Assembly (NCBI GenBank): GCA_038049695.1
Contig: CP142458.1
Span: 65,257,501-65,321,500, forward strand
Reading direction: 5' to 3'
DNA from: Cinnamomum chago
Taxonomy: Eukaryota; Streptophyta; Magnoliopsida; Laurales; Lauraceae
DNA length: 64,000 nucleotides
The number at the start of each line of letters is the position of its first letter. Position 1 is the first letter of the stretch. The notes below the pieces were generated by a model. The model saw only the letters and a program-made list of their open reading frames with translations. It searched no databases and was not told the origin of the DNA. The position numbers and the translations under genes are program-made. This document shows positions 21,533-33,500 of the stretch, one piece after another.

Positions 21533-23145
21533 AATGTGATTTTGTTTTTGGTGGCTAAAGACCGTTCCGCAAAAAAAAAAAAAAAGGAAAGAAAAGGGAT
21601 AGAGAAATAAATATTGGTTGCTATGCTGTGCTTTGATGTGGACCCCACCAATAGGGTAGGGTTCATCTGCCGAACATATGGACTGTTGCCTCTTTTACAA
21701 GACGTGTAATTGATCAGGTTGGGATGATCTGATATTTTAAGGTCGATATTGTATAAGGTCTTTTGACAATACGAGTCGATAGAAATGGTTGATCTTGCTC
21801 TCCATATTCTGTGTTGGATGAGTGACAAATTTAGAATGTCACTATTAGTGTGAGGGGTTAGTCTGTGTGAAAAGATTAAACTTCTTAATGTGTGGGCCAC
21901 ATGACAAGAATGTGGAGGCGTTTTTGAGAATTACCCATATCAGTCATCTAAGATATATGTAATTTCTAACATATTAATTGAAATAACCAAAAGCCATAGA
22001 CACAAACAACTGGATCCATGCCTTGTCATTGGACTTCAAAAGCTAGTTATTTTCAGTCAGATGGTGCATGTTTGGATTCAGGTCACAGTTGGCCTGTATA
22101 TCAAAGTCTTCATGAAAATCTGTGTTTGTCGTTGTACTTCAGGTAGCTAAAAGATTTGTACCCACCTGATGCAGTATGTTTATATATGGTGCCTAGACCT
22201 TGCGGCTTTTCATGGGGATTCCCTTGTGGGGCCCAGTTGTGGCTGCTTCAATCATGGGGGAGGTGAGGAATCAATAAATTTGGAGGGAGTTATTGGTGTG
22301 TTATTACCAAGTGTTTCGTATTCTTTTTCCCTAATTAGATTGTGTAATGGTGCAAGAGCATTGTATTATTATCTCTCTACAGTGGCATACGGGTCGTTTG
22401 AAATGGATCACATGATCCTAACCTGCATCCAATGCGCACCCCTACCCGATCTGTATAAGCCTGGGCCAAGCCCTAAGTTTGATTGCAGGCCAAGAAGCAG
22501 CTTGGCTCATTCATTCTAATACAGACTAAATTAGTCAGTACCAAAATATTAAAACACCAAACAGAATAAATGGCACCTGGTGCGTGTTGACCGATCCATT
22601 TTATTGAGAGAGTTTTTGTGACCTGTGACTGACCTGACCCTATTCATTATGGGTCTGGTTTTTGTGTCAAATGCGGGATGGATAATGGTTGAAACAGCAA
22701 ATTTTGCCACATTGTGGTGCTCATGGGCTACCTAGATTGAGCTTGACTTAGCGCGTCCTGGTTGTGGATATGGTTGTGTGTTGGCCTTTGAGCTAGATCT
22801 GGGCCTAGTTTTCTGGCTTGATAGTTAAACAGACTTTGACCTGAGCCTATATATATTCTTACTGTCCCTGCTCAGCTCAACAAATTTAATACTATGGTGT
22901 CGAAAGATTTCTAAAATGGGTAAAGCCCTCTGCCTTACTTTAGGCCTTAGGCTGGGTCTAGGCCTGAATGTTAGGCCCAATACCTAAATGGGCCGAATTT
23001 GATGAGATATGTAATCCCCGCCTGGGCCACTTATGATCATTCAAAACTCGATCATTTTTATTTTCTTGTGCTTACAGGGAGAAGAAGGAGAGTGATTTGA
23101 TTTGGGCGTTTCCCTGTTCATAGACCAATGGCCCTCCTTTTTTTT

Positions 23146-23560
23146 TTATTATCTCCCGCTCAACCTAAAGTTAAACGCACTGTGCAAACACGTCAGCGCC
23201 ACGTGATACTCCACGTTGGATCGGTGCCCATTTCAGTCTCAATAGTCCGTCCAAATAGACTTTTTGTTTCTATAAAATCCCGACTTCGGTCTCAACAGTC
23301 CGTCCAAATAGACCTTTTGTTTTTATAAACACCTGCGCCCCCCATTTTTTTTTATTTTCTCCCGCTCAACCTAAACTTACTGTGCAAACACCTCAGCGCA
23401 ACATGATACTCTACATCGGATTGGTCCCCATTTCAGTCTCAACAGTCCGTCCAAATAGACTTTTTATTTTTATAAAACCCCGATTTCGGTCTTAACAGTC
23501 TGTCTAAATAGACTTTTTGTTTTTATAAACCCCGCCCCCCATTTCGGTTTCAACAATAGA
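23146..23560. repeat. two-copy tandem repeat (206-bp unit) with nested 52-56-bp units
   Basis: CTCCCGCTCAACCTAAA recurs at 23153 and 23359, giving a 206-base offset. Both copies continue through GTGCAAACAC, CAGCGC/CAGCGCAAC and GATACTC. Inside each copy a shorter unit containing CAGTCCGTCCAAATAGAC and TTTTTGTTTTTATAAA repeats two to three times. Confidence 0.85.
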
Positions 23561-24719
23561 CTTTTTGTTTTTTTATAGAGCCCCCCCCCCTATGTTTGAA
23601 TTTTGAAAATCTAGGAATTCCAGCATGTGAATCTAAAATATCAGCATACAGTATCTACAATAGCAAGAATAGATCTCAATGACACAAGACCCACATATAC
23701 ATGGACGATTGAAAAAAAAAAAACTGCAAGTGAACCTTCCTCTGTTTTGGCCGCATGATACTTGATGTTGACGTGCTAATTAGTTTCAAAGTATTGACTT
23801 CCTCGTTGTTGACATTGAGAGTAGATACCAAAGCAATTCCTTTTGAATAGGTGACATCTGTTAGGAGTTGGGACTCCAATGCTCATGATAGAGAGACATC
23901 GTGGTTAGATTAGTTATTAAATTAAAAAAAAGGGAACCTGCTTCCTATGACATTTTATTATCTTCCTTTATTGTAATAAATAAATTGGTTACATTTTTTG
24001 TTTTGTGAATCTTTCACCTCATATTTTGATGGGAAGACTTCTATTGTCCACAATGTGGCCAAAATTTGGCATTGAATGAGGAAGATCTCACCTTGATTGA
24101 GTATGAGGAGATGTTTGATTGAAGATGAGAGAAAAACAATATTTTTGATATTTACTACTTTACAATTGAAGATGGATCTATGTTGAATACTGTTGATTTG
24201 AACCTTAAATCTTATTTGAATCTTAATCCAGTTCTTTAATCTTTTTAATTCAAGTCCTATGCGAAGATCCATTTTATGAAAAAACGGATTTTTTTCTCGG
24301 ATACACCATGGCTATGTCCCAAACTTTACCCATTCAAGTTTCTACCATATATATATATTTACCTGCCAAGGGAACTAGACTCATGAGAGCCCAACAGATG
24401 TGGTAATGCATCCGAGCACATCCTGGGGAGACGACTGCGTACACTAGTAGGGCAAAGGGCTTAAGGATCGAACCTTGTACAGTTTGGTGAGAACAGAATA
24501 CCCAATCACTAGGCTATTTTTGTATTCTCAAATTCCTACCATAGTTATTATCATCTAAAAGAAATATCTTTTTCCTTCATTGTCTTATATAGAGGATTTT
24601 TCGGAAAAATCCCGTTAGATTCACTGTAGAGGAAAAAAGACTTTAAAGATATGAAATGACCATAGTAGTCCCAAGAGCCCTTATTTATTTATTTATTTAT
24701 TTTTTGCTGTTTTGCCGAA

Positions 24720-24850
24720 CGGTAATATCTCCGCTCACCAGTATATATGAGCGGGGATATCTCCGCTTGTTTTTTCTTTTTCTTCACATGTAAGTAGTGA
24801 TATCCCTGCTTAATCGCATATATAAGTATGGATATCCGTGCTCATTTATT
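24720..24850. repeat. ATATCTCCGCT repeat cluster with inverted copies
   Basis: Variants of GATATCTCCGCT recur four to five times, with TGAGCGGGGATATC forming an inverted partner around TATATATGA. The flanks are poly-T and TTTCTTTTTCTTC. Intergenic; no coding content. Confidence 0.55.
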
Positions 24851-27518
24851 CTTTTTCTTCCTCTTCCTCCTTCCTCCAACTCCAGCATATTATTATATAT
24901 AGAGAGATAAAATCCTAAAACTATATTTAGAGAGTAAAGAAATCATGCAAAAAAAAGAAAAAAAAAAGTAAAGTAGTAAAAACTAATTCCTCAATTTCAA
25001 GATATAATAAAAAAAATCATTTTAAAGTTTCAAAGATGAAATGCTAATTTAAAGTTGGTCTCTCCTCTCCTCAGCTCACGCGAACGGGGGCAACTCCGTC
25101 TGCTCACATATGTGGCACCCACTATTGGTCCATCACATAACCCCGCCCCCCCTCTCTATAGTCATAGGCCCTAGGTCCTAGGTTTGGCACCAGTCTGAAT
25201 GGACTGGCTCATTCGATCAACTATGCAATCATTTTAGATGATAAAAACTTGTCGATCGTTGATCAAGTGGTTAGGATGATCATCCTAGCATTAGTCACTG
25301 TACATAGGCAGAAAGATCTCCTCTGGTCCCATCCCTAGGTAGGGTTCCACTTGGTCCCCACACACATGAGTGGATGGAAAGTTCCCTTCGCTTGCCCGGA
25401 GGAGAGGAGGCCTCTTTAAAGTCATTGATTTAGTTAATTTGTCATGTATTTTTTTCTTTAATTTTACTCATTTGCCGGTTATTACTAGAAAAGTTAAAGA
25501 CATCTCAATGTTTTATTTAAAACACCATTCACGACCCACCCTGTTATATGAAGGATATGTAGTTCTAATTAAACTAAATCGCAACATTAGTTGTTCCTAT
25601 TGATTTAGGTTGGATTGTCAGGTCTAATTCATTATTTAAATATTGAGCTTGCCTTATCCTAAGTACTCCGCTAGAAAAATTTCACCAGAAAAACGTACGA
25701 ATTGACCCAAAGTACCCAACTGATATTTGGGTTAGGATTCACATTCTGAGTCTGAATGCTTAAGCAGATTACGCAGATAATACATGCCTAGTGTAGAACA
25801 TTGTACAACGAATATATGATGCATGACATATATCATTATATATATTATACCTTTCATAGCTTGGAAAAGAGGTAAAAATTAAGCCCCTGGCATGTGCCTA
25901 CTTGGATGCATATGACTTTGGACAAAAGAAATAAAATTCACACAAACAAATCATAACTACCATTGTTTAGGGGTCCTTCCAGTTCCAGTACAATAGTTTA
26001 TTAAGTTAAATTGTATATGAAACTCAATCCAATTGTCTGAATATTTAAGTCAAAGTCAAATTAGAGTTCGTATCGACTGGGGGAGAGTATTGAGCCTAAG
26101 GAGTTGAATTGAAGATAAGTGAGCTCACCTGATGCTAAAAAAATATTCCTTCTCAAGCAAACCTTAAGCAGTTACCTCTCTAAGAAAATCATGAACAAAA
26201 CATACAATTTTATATAATAGTTACATACTTAAGAGCCCATCGGAATTTGGTGATATTGGACACATGGGCTTAGTCTTTGGAATCATCCTAAATAGTTCCA
26301 AATGCACACGTAACAAATTAACAACAGAAGAATAAAAAAAAATATAAAAAGAAGGCAGTCCTCTTTCAAACCCTTCTTTCACCTCATCGGCCACTCTGCT
26401 ACATGTCTATCAATGGGAGGAGGGTAGATGAAAAGGTATCCCAAAATGAGGGTTGAAAAATCAGCCCTCTCTAACTTGGGTCAACTTTCAAAGGCCATAT
26501 AAATTTTTTTCATCCGCTTCCAAAATTAACACAACTTGTAAGTTCGACTGATCTCACATGAAAAGTTTGGGCTCGCCCCCTAAATTCGACCTCCAGCTGA
26601 TTGGGCTGCCCCCCTCAAACAAATATCTTGAGTCTGCTGCTGAATTCAAAGGTTGGGCCAAGTGAACCCCATATAGCTGGACTGGACATGCAGTCCAGTT
26701 GTAGAACATATTCCCTTATAGTGATGCTATTCCATCTATGGTGGTGAGGGGCCACTTGGCACTTGGTCTTTCATTGGTCAAACCCCTGGCTGACTAACAT
26801 GGGTCCGGACAGCAATGACTCCCTTAGCCTACTGAGTTTCCACACAACAATTTCTTCTTCTCTCTTCGCAACGTCATGACTCGTTTATACACGCCATCGC
26901 AATAATAAATCTCTCTCTGACGCTTCTTTTTAAAGTCTCCTACGTCGTTGATCTTTACAACCTCACGTTCTCCATTAAATTCCAGCGTACATACAATGAA
27001 AAACGGTGTATCCACCTTTCTCCTGCTATTCTGGTATATGATTTGATATGGTTTCTTTCCTTGTGAGTCAAGTGAGCAAGGCTGATGGTTTTTTGAATTG
27101 ATAAGTTTATTGGATTTCACTGACTGTGGAGTTGAATCGGGGGAGGCCCTGAGGTAGTAGTAGTATTAGCCAATTTTGACCTTCTTTATGTGGATTTTTG
27201 TCGTCCATGCTTTGGTGGTGAATGAAGAATTTGAATTATTGATGATGGGGTGGTTTTGTTCGGATTGTTAGGTTCTTGAAGTCTCTTCATTCATCTGTGA
27301 AACGAATTTTGCTTGCAATATGGATTGTGGAGGTTAGGAGGAGAAACGTGTGAGGTAATGGCATTTTGTTGAGTTTGCTGTGTTTCTGTTATTTGTTTTG
27401 ATCAGGTAAATTTTATGAGTTGAGGAGTTGAATTATGTGTTTATAGATTGTTTTGGGCTTGATATGTTTAGGTGATAAGAGTCTGTCTATTTATCTGATA
27501 TTGAATTTTGCTCACGAT

Positions 27519-30500
27519 ATGGGCTTCAAGAAGCAGAAAACTGTGAGGTAATTGCCATTGTTGTGTTTCTAGTGCTTTTTTGTTATTGTTGAATGGTAAC
27601 CTATATGGAGAGCTAAGAGTTTGAATTATGGATTTATGGGTGGTTTCTTGGGTTGAATTACTAGGTTGTATTCGAATGGGAAAGTACACCATCAAGAAGA
27701 CCCATGGGAAGACACTGAAACACCACAGCTAGAAAAATCATTGTCTTCTTTCCATGTCCAGTCTCCATTACTAAGGCCTGAAAGAGCTGGTCGATTATTT
27801 GGGGCACCGAAGAATGGAAATTGTCTGTTCCCTGAAGACCATGAGCCATGGAGGAAAAGGATACTTGATCCAAATAGTGAGCTCATTTTGCAATGGAACC
27901 GGGTCTTCTTTTTCTCTTGCTTGGTTGCTCTTTACATCGACCCTTTGCATTTCTATCTGCCCTCGGTTTGGATCTTGGGAGATGGTTCTTTGTGCATGGG
28001 GACAGACTTGAATCTGAGAATTGTTGTCACAATTCTCAGAACCATTGTAGACATGTTCTATCTAGTGCATATGGTGATAAAGTTCCGGACAGCATATGTG
28101 GCCCCAAGCTCAAGGATATTTGGGAGAGGTGAACTTGTCATGGATCCTAAGATGATTGCAATAAGATATCTACGGTCAGATTTCTTTATTGACCTTGGTG
28201 CCATGCTGCCTCTTCCTCAGGTAATATTTTGGGCTGCATTGCCTAGGCTTTCAACAACTGCCTCCTTTTGTTTTAGCATTCTCTGCCTTGTTTTGTACTG
28301 CATCTCTTACATATAAATAACATCTTACAAATGCTCTTAAAAGGCCACATCTCTTGGTTCCTATGTGATATGGGCTCAGATATTCAGTGTGTATCTTTAC
28401 AAGGTCCATATTGCAGTTTTTTTAAATATTTTGGTGAGACAGGTAGTTATCAATTCAATTTTTCAGCCAGAGCTACGACGGACATGGCACATTTTGGTGG
28501 GATAATGAACACACGCACAATGGAGCATTCCATGTGCGCCGCGCTCTCATAACTACTTTGGGATGGGGCTGTTGGTGGATTTGAAGGTCTGGGTGGGCCC
28601 TCCTGTGTATATTAAAACCAGCCTCATTTGATCATACAAATCCATTCATCCATGGATCACAAGTGCAGTCCATTCGCATGGGTGCAAATACAGGGGGGGG
28701 GGGGGGGGGGGGGGGGAATGGACCATCAAGTGGGAGAACCCTCCGGTTAGGGTAGGAGACTTTGGGTGAGGTGAGGGGCCCTCAGATGAGGGAATGAGCC
28801 CTTGGGTGATAGAAAGTGGCATGTCCGGGGTTCGAACCTGGGCATCCAGGTGAGAATTGACACCTTACCACTGAGGTAAGAGGTGGTTCTCAAAAAAGGG
28901 TGGGCACAAAGCTCTTTATCTTCAATTCTTCTTTGTATTTATTTCATTTGTGTCCTATTTTAATTGAATGTAATCTAGACTTTAAACTACAAACTTATGA
29001 TGATTGGTTGAGATTAGATTAGGTTTAAGGGCCTAAATAGTATTTAAATGCTTTGTAAGGGGACTTTCTACCCCTTTCTTGGTTATCGTTCTTATTATTA
29101 TGTTTTATGTAGAAGTTGTGTTGAGCACTTTCTTCTTTTTCTTTCTCCCTTGATAGAGTATCTATCTCCCACTGGATTAAAGATATCAATGGTGGACTTT
29201 TGCTATCAATGGTGGGCGAATCTTTTCGTTTTTCCTTGTTGAGTGGATTTTCTATTTGATTAAAAGAATCAAGGTCTATTTGGGTTCATCTATCACAATA
29301 GGGATTTGGCTTTCCTTGGCCGCATCAAGGCAGTAGTGTGAGGTGTTGGTTTGATCATAGATGTTACGTAGCTGCATTACATAGCCTCACAAGGTGGTCC
29401 ATGTGCAATGAGCAACCTCCATGTCCAAGTTACATAGCTGCATATTTGTGCAATTAATTACCTATTTCAAATATCATACAAGTTTGTGCGCACATTAATT
29501 ACTAATTAGAATGACCTTATCAGGTAGTTCTTTGAGGGTTAACCCTGGCTTTCAAACTTTTTGTGCAGATTGTCGTCTGGTTCATTATACCGGCATTTGG
29601 AAAATCACATCCTATTGTTGCTCTGACCATTATGCTCCAATTTTCTGCTAGATTTTGTCTAATTTCTCCATTAAGTTCACAAATTGTCAAAGCTAGTGGA
29701 GTTTTTACGATGACTGCTTGGGCAGGTGCTGCATACAATCTACTACTTTACACTTTAGCTAGCAATGTAAGTAATATTTTTCTCTCAATTATTATCATTT
29801 TTTCATATTTGATTGATTCAAAGAGAACTTGGCGACAATGTACGTGTCCATTTTTGGAATTGTTCCTGTTTCAAACAGTTTAGAGATTTTGGCAGAAAGA
29901 AATGTCAATTCAGTCCACCATCTTTTGGGGAGCTCAAAGTAAAAAGACTATACCTCTATTGATACCACTCTATACTATTATATTTATATGGGGATATTCA
30001 AGTGAGGGATTCTCTCACCATAGGGTGAGGAACACTCTCCTTTTTGGATATTTTCAAGTACAAAAGAGAAGTTGTGAATATTTCCCATATATATATATGT
30101 ATTGTGCCAAAACATTGAAAGCATCAGTATTAGTGTGGGAACCTGTTTCTATTGAAAAGTACTTATGTTTCTCAATTCTGGTTTCTTGATTTTTTTTAAT
30201 AATAAGAATGATTCTATTTAAACAGGGGGAAACCCAAATTACAATATGGAGTAAGGCAAAGGAAAGAGATCCCATTAAATGGAGAGATAACCAAAGAAGG
30301 CCCATATCAAGGCGACAAAATAAAAAAGCCCACAGCTCGGGCAGGAACAATATCAAAACCAAAAACTAAAAGATCAGCCAATTGAATAATCTCTATCTCG
30401 TAAAAGAGTTCTTATTCCTTGAATTGATTTCATGGGTTTTGAGAACTTGTATTAGAAATTATATAAACGAGATTATTGAAAGTCGTGTTTAAACTCTAAT

Positions 30501-33500
30501 ACGGGTTAAGGTCCCATATCAGTTTCTCTTTTATATTTCATTTAAGCCAAATTATTAACCTAAACTAGAATCAAGATTTCAATCACAAGAGCAAGAAGGT
30601 GACACGGGATTTTTTTCGTCGAAAACCCTACTCAGGAAAAACCACGGGTCTTATCGTCTAGACCACAGACAACACGCACTCTGTAATTGAAAGTTACAAG
30701 AAGTATTTACAAACCCTTCCCCAGTTGGAACTCAACCTAAGGACTGCGATGATCTTGCCGACACCTCGCCGCACACCTTCACCGTGTTTGAACCAACCAT
30801 CTTGAACCTCTCCTCAAGGTGAATCTATTATAAGAGAGTTGATGAACAGATCTCCAAGCTTTAAGTCTTCGTCTCTGCAACAATGGATGCTTTGGAAAAG
30901 ATGATCGATGGTTCTCTCAAAAGGTTCTAGTGTTTAGAATGGGAGAGAGAGATCCTTTGATTTGAGAGAGAATATCCTTAAATAACTCTTGGTTCGTGTA
31001 GAAGAATTATGTCTGCACTGGGAGAAGAATTGTGAAGTTTTGAATAAATAGGAAACAACTCGGGTTTAAAGTTGTCACCCTTGACTGATCGATCGGATGA
31101 GGTACAGTCACAGACCGAACCAAAATAACTGAGAGGTTTCCCAGGTCCGATCGATCGGATTAGAGCACATTGCCAAACTTTGTGAATTTGCTTCTTTTCT
31201 CTTCCTTTAGCTTCACTTCATGCACGCAACGAACTATCCATCTAAAAAAATGAAAATTACAACTCAATGGACCTAAGTTTTTCCATCCCAATGAATTTGC
31301 CAACACTCAAATTCTTAGAATCTCCGCCTTTGGAAATTCAAGGACAAAACTTCCTTACACATTCAATCTACCGAAAAATTGAACTCCATTAAAATCGTTC
31401 ACATAAAAACAACTTCTATCTTTATGTCCTTCAATGTGTATATCCCTGTATCCTGCAAGACTTATCATGCAAACTTGACTAACAGATCAAGTGAAATATC
31501 ATGATATTGAAATTGAAATTGAAATTCAATCAACCCTTATACTCATACTACTCCCTCTTTTTGTTCAGAGTTAACAAAGTTTATTCTCCCCCTCATTCAG
31601 ATAATTTTAACAAAAAAATAGAACAAAAAGCACAAATTCCAAAAAATTAATTAGGCAAAAAATGTGAAAACCCTCGATGATCAAGCACGATAATTTGAAA
31701 ATTTTAAGAAAGCATTGTTTAGGAATTTGACATGTGTGTACAATGTGTGTGAGGGATGATCTCAACTGGAAGAACACGAAGAAATCAATGATCTGTATGA
31801 AATCAAAATTTATTAGGTACAGAGTGAAATTCACACCTTTTAAAAACAGACAACCCGATAAATTATGCTGTGAGAAGCTCCCCCTTAATGTCCTATATAT
31901 TTTTCTTAATTTTTAAACATCATTGACCCAATACAAAATCTTTTAACGAACTTTTTCACATGTAAAGAATGTTCAAGTTCGAATGATATAAGAAAAGTTA
32001 AAATCAAGGGAGCATGCCCAGCTGTTAACTTTTTCACTTGCTCACTTTTTTGATCTAGAAATTCCTGAAAAATATGATATAGGCAAAGTTAAGACCTAGG
32101 GAGCAGACTAGTCATTATTCATTTCTGCACATACTCCCTACATAAACCTCTACGCACATTGGGCCATATATATTCATATATTATCATTAAGAAGAGAGCA
32201 AGAAAAATCAAGGTCGATTATCCAAAAAAATATAAATCCACTAAGACCGTGAATCCTATCAATCATAGTGTCACATTAACCCTAAGTGAGTGTCCAAGTG
32301 AGTTATCATGTACTTGAAGACATGTTAAAAGAACTCAAATCGTGTGCCAAGAGATTCAGTTCAGAAAATAAGCAAATCAAAGTGTATCACATGCCAGATA
32401 ATCATAAAATCAGCCCAAAAAAACATGCATGTGAAAATCAGAACACGAATTGAGGATTAGGGATGTAGGCCAATGCCTAGGGACTTACGTGGGGAATTAA
32501 ACCTACCAGGCTCGATAGATTTTGTGAGTGCAATATGGACTACATTATAGCGAAGGTCTAACTTACGAACGCAAATAGACTTTGTTTTGACCTATTGAGG
32601 AGAATAATGCTTCTTCCTACTGTGATTTCTTAGAAGGTTTCTCAACTTATTACAATGTGGTCGGATGTGCCCTTTAATTCCACAAAAGTGACAAGTGGGG
32701 GTAAATTTATTGTGAGGCATATGCTTATACTTTGCATTCCCAGATTTCGTGGGTGGAGCATTATGAAAAGTGGGTGTCATGGAGAACATAGTAGGCCCTT
32801 GAACAAAAAAAAGATTTACCTTTGTCCTTAGATGTTGAAGCTTTGTGTACGTAACCAATGCCAGTTTTTGATAAATCAATTTTTTGGCTTCCAAGAATTT
32901 CATCCAGCTTCATGGACCCTGTATTCATTCTCTTTATCGTAGCTTTGGAAAATTCCGGCTCAGCACGAAGCATCTTTAATTCTCCAATAAGATCATCCTT
33001 TTCAGCTTTGTGAGTGCTCAAATCCTTTTACAAAGCATCTAAGTCGTTTGCAGCTTTCTCAACTTGGTTAGTCAGCAGTGCATTCTTCCCTGCATCAATC
33101 AAATTGTTAGACAAAATTGAACACTAATCTTCCAACTGATTTACCTTAGAATGTGAGTCTTCCAATTGTGCAGTAAAAGAAGAATTCTGAGATGCCATTG
33201 CTTTCAACTTCAATGCTCTTTTTTTCATTGATCTTTGACATACGTATGGAATTTTGCAGCACTCTCCAATACTCAACTTTCAAGTCCTATTCATTGTAAA
33301 AAAGATTTAAATCTTCACCTAATTCGGAGTCCTTGTTAGATGAACCCTGCAAAGAAGAAGCATTAGATATTGCCATAAAAGCTATAAAATTTTCAAACTC
33401 ATTAGTAGGAGAATCAAGCTCACTATCTTCCTCCTCAAAATCGTCATCCCAAGCGACGTTCAAAGTCTTGCCTTTCCTTTTCTCTTTCCGTTTGGCACAC

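Larger units (their letters stand above)
20476..27518. other. RSZ 3'UTR and intergenic repeat-rich spacer
   Basis: After the RSZ stop at 20473-20475 comes an AT-rich 3'UTR; its end was not located. The remainder has no supported gene. It holds a C/A-rich minisatellite at 21486, tandem repeats at 23146-23560, short AGCGG-type repeats near 24726-24850 and many poly-A/T runs. The last several hundred bases before 27519 are CT-rich and probably hold the CNGC promoter and leader, but no TATA box could be fixed with confidence. Confidence 0.6.

Noticed and set aside
23078..23123. Alternative last exon of the RSZ gene after acceptor 23077
   Set aside because: It keeps the frame but gives the tail EKKESDLIWAFPCS, unlike RSZ proteins. 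The nearer exon 20436-20475 ends RSRS, as expected for the family, with a normal 414-nt intron.
27666..28316. A single-exon start for the CNGC at 27666
   Set aside because: The codon there is TTG. The exon 27519-27547 supplies an ATG and fits splice signals and phase.
28811..28895. A tRNA gene on the minus strand
   Set aside because: A and B boxes are present but no cloverleaf, anticodon arm or acceptor stem forms; a SINE-like repeat fits better.
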